64,000 bases of DNA from JAHJQZ01 sp963676075. GTDB taxonomy: Bacteria; Pseudomonadota; Alphaproteobacteria; Rhizobiales; Devosiaceae. The notes under the pieces are model-generated. The model did not search any database and had not been told where the DNA came from. It saw only the letters and a program-made list of their open reading frames with translations. Within the stretch, counting starts at the first letter, position 1. The number at the start of each line of letters is the position of its first letter. A program made the translations under genes and the position numbers. Location of the stretch: contig CAXXNZ010000026.1 in assembly GCA_963676075.2 (NCBI GenBank), positions 17,411 through 81,410 of the forward strand, given 5' to 3'. This document shows positions 17,293-25,003 of the stretch, one piece after another.

Positions 17293-18438
17293 TTATCGTT
17301 TCTTGAACGGATTGGCCAACCAGCGATCGGCCTTCATCCCCTGGGCAGCGCCGCTGGCGAACAGGGGCGCCGTGGTGCCGACGCTGAAATCCATCACCTC
17401 TCCGAGCGGGAAATCGCCCTCTATCGCGGTGACATGCAGCGAGCCATGGTGCTTTTGCACATAGTCGCGCGACGCCAGCAGCTGGTTGTTGGTGTTGGCC
17501 TTGATGGTGGTTTCGAACGAGCGTTCGACGATGTCGATCAGGTTCTTCTCGGTCACCTTGAATTCCGGACCGAGCTTGCCGTTGATGATGGCGTAGAATT
17601 GCGGGTTGCGCCCGAGCGGAACGGCCGAATCCTCGGCCAGCAGCGCCTCCGGGATCAACAGCAGGTTCGAGGTGACGCCTCCATCGACATGCAATTCGCT
17701 GAACAGGCGCCCATCGGATTCGACCTGGATCGACTGGGGCGAGAACACCCCCGGGATGGCGGCGGAGGCGAGCAGCACTTCCTGGAACAGTTTCTGTGCG
17801 CCCGGCGACTCGCTGGCGGCTATGGCTCCCATGTTCCAGATGGCGGTGCGCTGGGAGTCGATATCGGTGGTCGCGACCAGAAGGAAGCGGCCTTTTTCGT
17901 ATTCGGTGGCGACGTCCTCAAGCAGATCGCGATCGACATGGGCCTCGACCAGCTTGCGCAGCGGCGCGGCACTGAATGCGCCCGCATCGAAAAGCGCGCC
18001 AATTCCGGCGAACTCCATCAGGTCCTGCGCCTCGCCGCTGGTAAACATCGACGTGAGTTCGGCATCGCGCTTCGGCCCGATGAAGGCAAACGGTGCGAGC
18101 AAGGCGCCGACGCTGACACCGGTGACGATGGTGAATTCGGGACGGGTACCGGACTTTGTCCAACCGGTCAGGAACCCGGCGCCATAGGCGCCATTCGCGC
18201 CGCCGCCGGAGAGCGCCAGCATGTTGAACTGGCCCTTCTTGAGATTCCTGGCGCCCGTAGCGATGGTCGAGCCGATGGCATTGTGATCATCCGACCAGAA
18301 GCGCGCCATGGAGATGCTCGGGACCGAGGCGGCGCTGCCCTCGGTCGCGGTGTAGCTGGTGCGCGTGGTGGAACAGGCGGAAACGGAAAGAGACGCGACG
18401 ATGATCGCCGAGGCAAGCGCGAGCTTTCGAACATCCAT
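17293..18438 (-). CDS. Patatin-like phospholipase, lipoprotein
   Basis: 381 residues. A lipoprotein signal ends at SVSAC (Cys22), so the protein is lipid-anchored in the envelope. The patatin core has the oxyanion loop 'ALSGGGANGAYGAG' (76-89), the nucleophile elbow GVSVG with Ser110, and the catalytic Asp in DGG (253-255). It would hydrolyse phospholipid acyl esters. It converges with trmL; no partner gene. Confidence 0.9.
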   Translation of the reverse strand: MDVRKLALASAIIVASLSVSACSTTRTSYTATEGSAASVPSISMARFWSDDHNAIGSTIATGARNLKKGQFNMLALSGGGANGAYGAGFLTGWTKSGTRPEFTIVTGVSVGALLAPFAFIGPKRDAELTSMFTSGEAQDLMEFAGIGALFDAGAFSAAPLRKLVEAHVDRDLLEDVATEYEKGRFLLVATTDIDSQRTAIWNMGAIAASESPGAQKLFQEVLLASAAIPGVFSPQSIQVESDGRLFSELHVDGGVTSNLLLIPEALLAEDSAVPLGRNPQFYAIINGKLGPEFKVTEKNLIDIVERSFETTIKANTNNQLLASRDYVQKHHGSLHVTAIEGDFPLGEVMDFSVGTTAPLFASGAAQGMKADRWLANPFKKR

Positions 18439-18630
18439 ATCAGTTCAACCGCTCGTTACGCGGCAGCCTTCATTCGAGCATCCGTTTCCGCGAGAGCATT
18501 CAGCCGGGCGGAAACGGACGGTCCCGGCCATCACTATGCTACAAAATGCCGGTTTTGCTAGGGTTAACCTGCGCTACTGAAAACTGCGGCATTTGTGTCA
18601 GGATGAATGGCCCGTTAATTCGAGCCGGCC

Positions 18631-19689
18631 TCAACCGATGGTGCGCTCAAGCAGATCCAGCCAATTGCCATAGGCGATCCGCGAGACCAGTTCATCGCCG
18701 AAGCCACGCGCTTTCATGGCATCGATCAGGCGCGGCAGACCCGAAGCGTCGCCGATCTCGTTGGGGATCAGCGCGCCGTCGAAATCGGAGCCAAGACCGA
18801 CTGAGGTCTCACCCATCCGGTCGACCATATAGGCCAGGTGATCCACCATACGCTCGATCGGGGTGTCGGCATTGCTCTTTCCATCCTCGCGCAGGAAGGC
18901 CACGGCATAGTTGAGCCCGACCATGCCCTTGGATTCCTTGATGGCATCGAGCTGCCTGTCGGTCAGATTGCGCGGCGTCTGACACAGTGCATGGACGTTG
19001 GAATGGGTCGTGACCAGCGGCGCGGTCGACAGTTCGGCGATGTCCCAGAAGCCCTTCTCGTTGAGATGGGACATGTCGATCATGATGCCGAGCTGGTTGC
19101 AGGTCCGGACAAGGTTCTTGCCCGCCTCGGTCAGCCCTGGACCGATATCGGGATCGCCGGGAAATTTGAACGGCACGCCGGTGCCGAAGACATTGGCGCG
19201 GCTCCAGACCGGCCCGAGCGAGCGCAGTCCGGCGGCGTAAAGCACGTGCAGGAACTCAAGTTCGGCATCCACCGCTTCGATGCCTTCGATGTGGAGCACG
19301 ATGGCGATGCCGCCCGCCGCGTTGATCCGCCGGATGTCGGCAACAGAACGCGCGATGCCGATGGCGCCGTTGGACGCCGCCTCGAGTTTCAGCGCCACCG
19401 CGATCTCGCCGATGGTCACCTTGCGGGCGTAATTGATGTCGAGTTCGGGCGGCAGCGGCATTTCGATGCCGGAGCCGGGGCGCGACCGAGGCGGCGCATC
19501 CGGCTTGTCCTCGGGCGGCACGAAGACGGCGAACATGCCGCCGGCAAAACCCCCTGCCCGCGCCTTTTTGAGATCGAGATGCCCCTTTTCGGCACCGGCG
19601 AGAAACTCGGCTATCGCGTCGCCGCCCTCTTGCAAATACATGCGCAAAAGCACGTCATTGTGGCCATCGAAAACGGGTTGGGCGGACAT
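18631..19689 (-). CDS. Membrane (renal-type) dipeptidase, M19 family
   Basis: 352 residues. The binuclear zinc site residues are visible: His10 and Asp12 in DGHND, the bridging Glu in 'LHIEGIEAVDAELEFLHVLYAAGLRSLGPVW', His in 'VTTHSNVHALC', and 'GLGSDFDG' near the C-terminus. It has no signal peptide, so it is likely cytoplasmic. It hydrolyses dipeptides, including some D-amino-acid or modified dipeptides. It lies 59 bp downstream of the MalY/PatB gene on the same strand and may be co-transcribed with it. Confidence 0.92.
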   Translation of the reverse strand: MSAQPVFDGHNDVLLRMYLQEGGDAIAEFLAGAEKGHLDLKKARAGGFAGGMFAVFVPPEDKPDAPPRSRPGSGIEMPLPPELDINYARKVTIGEIAVALKLEAASNGAIGIARSVADIRRINAAGGIAIVLHIEGIEAVDAELEFLHVLYAAGLRSLGPVWSRANVFGTGVPFKFPGDPDIGPGLTEAGKNLVRTCNQLGIMIDMSHLNEKGFWDIAELSTAPLVTTHSNVHALCQTPRNLTDRQLDAIKESKGMVGLNYAVAFLREDGKSNADTPIERMVDHLAYMVDRMGETSVGLGSDFDGALIPNEIGDASGLPRLIDAMKARGFGDELVSRIAYGNWLDLLERTIG

Positions 19690-19748
19690 GAGAACTCCTA
19701 GGATTAATCTGCGGCGCGGTTGCAGCGAAACGGGAAGGCGGCTCGGTC

Positions 19749-20924
19749 TCAGTGACCGAAAGCGTCAATGAGCCGGTCGATTGCCTGATCCAGAACCGAG
19801 CGGGGCGTGGCAATGTTGAAGCGCATCCAGCTTTCGCCGCCGGGACCGAAGCTGTCGCCGGTCGAAAGCGCAAGGCGGGCCTTAGTCTTGAGGACGTCCT
19901 TGACCGCGTCCGGTTTCATGCCTGTCTCGTAGAAATCGACCCAGCTCAGATAGGTCGATTCGAGCGGCAGGGCGCGCACCGTTGGCAGTTCGCGGGCAAG
20001 GCGGGCGTTGAAGTGGTCGCGGTTGGCTTCGAGATAAACGAGCATTTCGTCGAGCCAGTCGGCGCCGCCGGCATAAGCGGCCTCGGCACCGACCATGCCG
20101 AGCGTGTTGTGGTGCACAAGGCCTGAATTTTCTGCCTTTTCAAGCACCTTCTTGCGCAGTGTCTCGTCCTCGATGATCGCTTCGGCGAGGTGCAGGCCGG
20201 CAATGTTGAAGGTCTTGGTCGGCGAGGCGAAAGTGATGGTGCGGTGGGTCAGTTCCGGCATCGCCTTGACGAAGGGGACGTGGGTCTTGCCGGAAAAGAC
20301 CAGGTCGTGGTGGATCTCGTCGGAGATCAGCAACAGGTTGCGGCGCTCGCAGAACGCGCCGAGTTCGCGCTGTTCCTCGACCGTCCACATGCGACCACCG
20401 GGATTATGCGGGTTACAGAAAATGACGATCTTGGCGTTTTCGGGCAGGTCGCGCTCGAGCGTATCGTAATCCATCTCGTAGCGGCCCTGACTGAGCTTCA
20501 TCTCGGCGAAATGGATCTTGCGCCCGGTCTGATTGATAACCCCGATGAAGCCCGGATAGACCGGCGAGAAGATGACAATCGAATCGTCGGGCTCGGAAAA
20601 GGCCTGAATGACCAGCGAAATGCCGCTCAGCACGCCATAGGTCGGGATCAGCCAGTCCGGATCGACCTGCCAGTCGTGGCGCGTCTTCATCCAGCCGGTG
20701 ACGGCGGCGCGCCAGCTCTCATCGCCGGTGTAATAGCCGAGCATGCCGCCCGCGACGTGGCGGGTCAGTGCCTCGGTGACGGCGGCGGGCGGACGGAAGT
20801 CCATGTCGGCGACCCACATGGCGATGCCATCGTCGGCAGTGATGCCGCTGTAGCTCTTGAGCCCATCCCATTTGGCTGAATGCGAGCCGCGCCGATCGAT
20901 GATCTCGTCGAAGTCGAATGACAT
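19749..20924 (-). CDS. MalY/PatB-type PLP-dependent cysteine-S-conjugate (cystathionine) beta-lyase
   Basis: 391 residues of aminotransferase class I/II fold. The PLP lysine sits in 'SPTKTFNIAGLHLA', the phosphate-binding Asn/Tyr in 'FCNPHNPGGRMW' and the Asp in 'LISDEIHHDLVF'. The N-terminal 'DRRGSHSAKWDGLK' and 'MWVADMDFRPP' are characteristic of MalY/PatB. It would cleave cystathionine or other S-conjugates to a thiol, pyruvate and ammonia. It is upstream of the dipeptidase; the pair could process Cys-containing dipeptides or glutathione conjugates. Confidence 0.88.
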   Translation of the reverse strand: MSFDFDEIIDRRGSHSAKWDGLKSYSGITADDGIAMWVADMDFRPPAAVTEALTRHVAGGMLGYYTGDESWRAAVTGWMKTRHDWQVDPDWLIPTYGVLSGISLVIQAFSEPDDSIVIFSPVYPGFIGVINQTGRKIHFAEMKLSQGRYEMDYDTLERDLPENAKIVIFCNPHNPGGRMWTVEEQRELGAFCERRNLLLISDEIHHDLVFSGKTHVPFVKAMPELTHRTITFASPTKTFNIAGLHLAEAIIEDETLRKKVLEKAENSGLVHHNTLGMVGAEAAYAGGADWLDEMLVYLEANRDHFNARLARELPTVRALPLESTYLSWVDFYETGMKPDAVKDVLKTKARLALSTGDSFGPGGESWMRFNIATPRSVLDQAIDRLIDAFGH

Positions 20925-21315
20925 TGAACTGTCCTTTTTCCTGTTGTCCGGTCTGGTGCACCGGCATCACCACAACACGTTGCCATGGCGATGGTTCGGG
21001 CTCGCCTCAGTGATTCTGGAGTGGGAGTGCTTAGGCGGGTGGGTCGGAAGCGACATTCCCGAAACCACAGGGGTCTTGTCAACATCATCGATCAGGCCGG
21101 AGGCGATTTCTGCTGAGCGCACCATGACCCGAGCCGCGTGCGGTTCGAGCGACAGCGCAGGTTTTCGATTGCATCCGCTCGCCGAAAAACTCTCCAGGAC
21201 CCTACCAACACATTGCCAAGATTTAACTTTTTCTAATATTCAATATTCCGCATACTCTCAGACGTACACGATGTGCCTTCGATGACCGAGGGCTTGCACG
21301 TCAAGGAGCTCGCAC
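20925..21315. other. Gene-free stretch between divergent genes
   Basis: 390 bp with no convincing gene. It becomes AT-rich just before the DUF2202 gene (about 21218-21255, including TAATAT), where its promoter probably lies, although no clean -35/-10 pair can be set. No repeat or known RNA seen. Confidence 0.35.
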
Positions 21316-21825
21316 ATGACATCCCCCCGCACCAAGGCGACCGCCCTGCTGATCGCCGCCGGCCTCTCGTTCGGCACCATCGCCTCCGCCACGCCGACCT
21401 TCGCCGCGTCGTCCCTGCCGCAACCGGTCCAGGATGCACTGACGGCGGCGCTGATGGACGAGTATCACGCCGAAGCGGTCTATGCCGCCGTCATCGACAG
21501 GTTCGGCGCCGTCCGGCCCTTTTCCAACATCATCCGCGCCGAACAGATGCACGCCTCCTGGGTCATCGACCTGATGAAGACCTACGGCATGGAGGTGCCG
21601 GCCAACACCCTTATCGGCTCGCCCGAGGTCGCGGCGGCGATACCGGCGTCGCTCGGCGAGGCCTGCTCGGTCGGCGTTGCCGCCGAAATCGCCAATGCCG
21701 GGCTTTACGACGGCCAGTTGCTGCCCGTGGTTACGGGCTACGACGACATCACCACTGTGCTGATCCGTCTGCGCGACGCGTCGCAGAACATGCATCTGCC
21801 GGCCTTCCAGCGCTGCGCCGTTTAG
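21316..21825 (+). CDS. DUF2202 ferritin-like domain protein, exported
   Basis: 169 residues. A Sec signal peptide (about 1-30, ending TFAAS) precedes a four-helix bundle with carboxylate/histidine motifs in ferritin order: 'DEYHAEAVY', 'RAEQMHASW', 'EIANAGLYD' and 'NMHLPAFQRC'. DUF2202 proteins are ferritin-like and probably bind a di-metal centre. Two cysteines (in 'EACSVG' and 'FQRCAV') may form a disulfide. The function is unknown; periplasmic metal storage or peroxide handling is a guess. Single gene. Confidence 0.8.
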   Translation: MTSPRTKATALLIAAGLSFGTIASATPTFAASSLPQPVQDALTAALMDEYHAEAVYAAVIDRFGAVRPFSNIIRAEQMHASWVIDLMKTYGMEVPANTLIGSPEVAAAIPASLGEACSVGVAAEIANAGLYDGQLLPVVTGYDDITTVLIRLRDASQNMHLPAFQRCAV

Positions 21826-21936
21826 GCGACCGCCCGTCTTGCAGAACAAGACCCAGACCATGACGGGAATCGCGTACACTGTTACCGGTTCCCGTTTGCC
21901 ATTTTGGCAGGTGACGCTGGCAAATCCGTCACAAAA

Positions 21937-21955
21937 ATGTAAAACTGACTTACAT
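21937..21955. promoter_or_regulatory. Candidate TetR autoregulatory operator
   Basis: ATGTAA-N7-TTACAT forms a perfect inverted repeat that overlaps the start codon of the TetR gene (ATG 21954), a common position for autorepression. The ATGTAA half-site recurs in the inverted repeat before the DUF2852 gene. Confidence 0.55.
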
Positions 21956-22592
21956 GAAACGTCCTGACGAACGGCGCGCGCGCCGTGGCTACCATCACGG
22001 CAATCTCCGGCAGGCGCTGATCGACGCAGCCCGCCAGCTCATGTCCGAATACGGGCCGGAAGCCGTGACGCTTTCCGAGGCGGCGCGCATGGCCGGCGTC
22101 AGCCCTGCCGCGCCCTACCGCCATTTCAAGGACCGCGCCAATCTGCTGTCGGCGCTGGCCGTTGAAGGCTTCACCAGTTTTGCCGACACGCTGGAAAACG
22201 CCTGGAACAACGGCGTCGGCGGTCCGCTGACGTCGCTGAACCGCGTTGGCTATGCCTATGTGGATTTTGCCCGGCGCCAGCCGGCTTTCTACACTTCGAT
22301 GTTCGAGTCCGGCATCGACCACGGCTCCGATCCCGAGCTTTCGCGCCAATCCAACCGCGCTTTCGGGGTTTTGCGCGACGCTGCGGCAGCCATGCACGCC
22401 ACACTGCCCGAGGACAGGCGCGCGCCGCCACTGATGATCGCACTGCACGTGTGGACCATGGCGCATGGCATCGCCTCGCTGTTCCTGAGGGGCGACACGG
22501 CCCGGCGCAACCTGCCCGTCACGCCCGAAGACCTGCTCGAATCCGGCATCCTCATTTATCTGTACGGGTTGGGACTCGACCAGAAGCGTTGA
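21954..22592 (+). CDS. TetR/AcrR-family transcriptional regulator
   Basis: 212 residues. The N-terminal helix-turn-helix is clear ('ALIDAARQLMSEYGPEAVTLSEAARMAGVSPAAPYRHFKDRANLLSALA', about residues 23-70). The C-terminal domain matches the WHG/TetR_C_33-like group ('FYTSMFESG', 'ALHVWTMAHGIASLFL'). The start codon lies inside an ATGTAA inverted repeat. The DUF2852 gene 260 bp downstream carries a related repeat, so it is a likely target. Confidence 0.92.
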   Translation: MKRPDERRARRGYHHGNLRQALIDAARQLMSEYGPEAVTLSEAARMAGVSPAAPYRHFKDRANLLSALAVEGFTSFADTLENAWNNGVGGPLTSLNRVGYAYVDFARRQPAFYTSMFESGIDHGSDPELSRQSNRAFGVLRDAAAAMHATLPEDRRAPPLMIALHVWTMAHGIASLFLRGDTARRNLPVTPEDLLESGILIYLYGLGLDQKR

Positions 22593-22816
22593 CCGGTCCG
22601 GCTCTCGCCCGGCTGGACACAGCGCCGGCAGTGCGGTCGTTTCTGCGGCATTGGCGCGCAGACGATGACTTCGGCTGAAAGACACCTACATAAAGGAAAT
22701 CGGGCGTTTCCGCGGGGCCGAAGGCTCTGTGACTGCGTCTGTTGCCATTCCGAATCCGGAGCGATGCGAAGTTTCCCACCCGGGCCTCTTGACAAAATTC
22801 AGCCATCATCCATCTA

Positions 22817-22839
22817 TGTGAATGTTATTTACATTCACA
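22817..22839. promoter_or_regulatory. Inverted-repeat operator before the DUF2852 gene
   Basis: TGTGAATG-N7-CATTCACA is a perfect eight-base inverted repeat, 16 bp before the ATG and next to the AAAGGAGG ribosome-binding site. Read on the minus strand it contains ATGTAA, the half-site found at the neighbouring TetR gene. A repressor bound here would block translation initiation or elongation of transcription. Confidence 0.55.
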
Positions 22840-22854
22840 CCAAAGGAGGCAGTT

Positions 22855-23391
22855 ATGGAGATCGCCGCCAAATTGGACGAATGGGGCAAGGGTGCCTGGA
22901 TCGCGGTGATGATCGTCGCCTTCGTGGTGTTCTGGCCCGCCGGCCTGGCCATGTTGGCCTATATGATATGGAGCGGAAGAATGGGTTGCAGAAGCTATTA
23001 CTGGGATGACAGCATGAAAGATGAATTCAGGCAGCGCCGCGAGGCAATGCGCGAGGAATGGAAAGCCCGCCGCGACGAGTGGCGTTCGATGAAGCGCGCC
23101 TGGCGCGATGAGATGAAGGACCGCTGGCATTCTCATCAGCGTGCCACCGAGTCGAGCGGCAACGCCGCCTTCGACGAGTACAAGGCCGAGACGCTGAAGC
23201 GTCTCGAGGAGGAACAGGACGAGTTCGCCGATTTCCTCTCCAACCTTCGCAAGGCGCGCGACAAGGCCGAATTCGACCAGTTCATGAATTCGCGCAAGTC
23301 CGATCCCACGCCCGATAACGGACCGGCGTCCGAGTCCGAAGCCGCGCCCGAGCGCAAGGAAGATGACAATCCGGGCCATTATTCGGCCTGA
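22855..23391 (+). CDS. DUF2852 membrane-anchored protein
   Basis: 178 residues from ATG 22855, with AAAGGAGG five bases upstream; an upstream in-frame start is less likely. One membrane helix (about 15-40, 'AWIAVMIVAFVVFWPAGLAMLAYMIW') is followed by a highly charged helical segment rich in Arg/Glu/Trp ('FRQRREAMREEWKARRDEW'), probably a coiled coil, and an acidic tail. This is the DUF2852 architecture found in Hyphomicrobiales. Function unknown. Preceded by a perfect inverted repeat and followed by a strong hairpin, so probably a single-gene unit under the adjacent TetR. Confidence 0.85.
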   Translation: MEIAAKLDEWGKGAWIAVMIVAFVVFWPAGLAMLAYMIWSGRMGCRSYYWDDSMKDEFRQRREAMREEWKARRDEWRSMKRAWRDEMKDRWHSHQRATESSGNAAFDEYKAETLKRLEEEQDEFADFLSNLRKARDKAEFDQFMNSRKSDPTPDNGPASESEAAPERKEDDNPGHYSA

Positions 23392-23433
23392 TTGCCCGGG
23401 TCACATGGACCAAGCCCCCAAGGTCCCATGCAG

Positions 23434-23465
23434 AACGCCGTCCGCTCCCCCAGGCGGGCGGCGTT
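23434..23465 (+). terminator. Stem-loop terminator after the DUF2852 gene
   Basis: AACGCCGTCCGC (23434-23445) pairs with GCGGGCGGCGTT (23454-23465), twelve pairs including one G-U, then TTCCTTTGG with a short T-rich tail. Confidence 0.6.
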
Positions 23466-23604
23466 TCCTTTGGTTGAACGCGCCGACCGGCTCGGCTACA
23501 GCCTGTGTCCGGCGTGTTGCCAAAGCGCGATACAGAGGCAAAAATGAATGATCGCTGGTCAGCCCCCGTCGGCAGATGACCGAACTCGACCCCCTGGAGC
23601 AGGA

Positions 23605-24477
23605 ATGACCTCCGAGATCGAAGAACGAAAAGTGCGCGCGTCTGCGTGGTTCCGCCATTTGCGCGACCAGATCTGCGCCGATTTCGAGGCTCTGGAAGAC
23701 GAGGTGGGCGGCCAGATGGCCGATCGGGACCCCGGTCGGTTCGAGCGCGAGAGCTGGAGCCGTGACGGTGGCGGCGGTGGCGGCGGCGAGATGTCGATGC
23801 TGTACGGACGCCTGTTCGAAAAGGCCGGCGTCCATATCTCGACGGTTCACGGCGAATTCTCGCCCGACTTCGCCAAGCAGATGTCGGGCGCCGAGAGCGA
23901 TCCGCGTTTCTGGGCCTCGGGCATTTCGCTGATCGCACACCCGCGCTCGCCCCACGTGCCGGCAGTGCACATGAACACGCGCATGATCGTCACCTCGAAA
24001 TGGTGGTTCGGCGGTGGCGCCGATCTGACACCGGTGCTCGACAACCGCCGGACCCAGGACGACCCGGATACACGCGATTTCCATGCCGCGATGGAAAAGG
24101 CCTGCGAACCCCATTCCCAGGTCGACTACGCCAGCTACAAGGACTGGTGCGACCGCTATTTCTTCCTCGCCCATCGCAACGAGCCGCGTGGCATCGGCGG
24201 CATTTTCTACGACCAGCACAATTCCGGCGACTGGGAAGGCGATTTTGCCTTCACCCAGGATGTCGGACGCGCCTTCCGCGACGTTTACCCGGCGCTGGTG
24301 CGGCGCAATTTCACCAAACCGTGGACCGATGCCGAACGCGAGGAACAACTGGTGCGCCGCGGGCGTTATGTGGAATTCAACCTGCTGTATGACCGCGGGA
24401 CAATGTTCGGGCTCAAGACCGGGGGAAACGTCAAGTCGATCCTCAGCTCGATGCCGCCGGACGTGAAATGGCCGTGA
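23605..24477 (+). CDS. hemF: Oxygen-dependent coproporphyrinogen III oxidase
   Basis: 290 residues from ATG 23605, preceded by GGAGCAGGA. Haem biosynthesis: it oxidatively decarboxylates two propionates of coproporphyrinogen III to vinyls using O2. Diagnostic stretches are 'SPHVPAVHMNTRM', 'WWFGGGADLTP', 'RGIGGIFYDQHN' and 'GRYVEFNLLYDRGTMFGL'. Normal length. Located between the DUF2852 and DUF1059 genes. Confidence 0.97.
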   Translation: MTSEIEERKVRASAWFRHLRDQICADFEALEDEVGGQMADRDPGRFERESWSRDGGGGGGGEMSMLYGRLFEKAGVHISTVHGEFSPDFAKQMSGAESDPRFWASGISLIAHPRSPHVPAVHMNTRMIVTSKWWFGGGADLTPVLDNRRTQDDPDTRDFHAAMEKACEPHSQVDYASYKDWCDRYFFLAHRNEPRGIGGIFYDQHNSGDWEGDFAFTQDVGRAFRDVYPALVRRNFTKPWTDAEREEQLVRRGRYVEFNLLYDRGTMFGLKTGGNVKSILSSMPPDVKWP

Positions 24478-24604
24478 CACGGCACACCCGCCGGTAATTG
24501 CTGCGGCAGTAAGTCATTGCATAAATTGATCGATATCATCGACACGTCTTTGCCATTCTTGTCTGTTTGAGTAACACCCACGCCAACAAGCGAAGGAGGG
24601 AATA

Positions 24605-24787
24605 ATGAAGACATTCAAGTGCGGCTCTCTGGTTCCCGGCTGCGATTGGCATACCCAGCACGAGGATGAGGCGGAAGTCGTCCGCCGTGCCGTCGAACAC
24701 CTGAAATCAGCGCATGAAGAGCAGACCGTTCGCCCGAACATGGTCGAGCTCATCAAGGAGCGCATCAAGGACAACGCCTCCGTCTGA
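24605..24787 (+). CDS. DUF1059-family small protein
   Basis: 60 residues, the normal size for DUF1059. It begins 'MKTFKCGSLVPGCDWHTQHEDEAEVV', with Cys6, Cys13, His16 and a later His in 'LKSAHEE' in an arrangement suggesting a small metal site, and it is otherwise helical. A GAAGGAGG-like ribosome-binding site precedes ATG 24605. Function unknown. Confidence 0.85.
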   Translation: MKTFKCGSLVPGCDWHTQHEDEAEVVRRAVEHLKSAHEEQTVRPNMVELIKERIKDNASV

Positions 24788-24814
24788 CAGCGACGGTCAG
24801 GACGAAACCTTCAG

Positions 24815-24837
24815 GCGCTGCGCAACCTGCGCAGCGC
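24815..24837 (+). terminator. Perfect stem-loop after the DUF1059 gene
   Basis: GCGCTGCGCA (24815-24824) and TGCGCAGCGC (24828-24837) make a perfect ten-pair stem with a three-base loop, 27 bp after the stop. There is no T-run. Confidence 0.5.
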
Positions 24838-24842
24838 TACCC

Positions 24843-24958
24843 AGGTCATTTCACTGTTTCATGAAAACACTGAAGCGATCTAACCTATTGTTTTGTCGCG
24901 CTTTCGAGGCTTCGGCGGACTCAACCGGAAAGCCGGTAGCCACTGTTCGCTGACGCGG
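24843..24958. repeat. Intergenic repeat, copy 2 (AGGTCATTTC family)
   Basis: Second copy of the element at 10305-10423, in the same orientation. It shares AGGTCATTTCAC, GTTTCATGAAAACAC, CTATTGTTTTG, TTTCGAGGCTTCG and the CCGGAAA-CCGG segment, but the first inverted repeat has decayed (GAAGCGATCT instead of GAAATGACCT). It lies between the DUF1059 gene and the convergent CCA gene. Confidence 0.7.
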
Positions 24959-25003
24959 ACCTTCGGTTCCTGAAAACGCTCTGGTGATATTGCCGCGCCG
25001 GCG

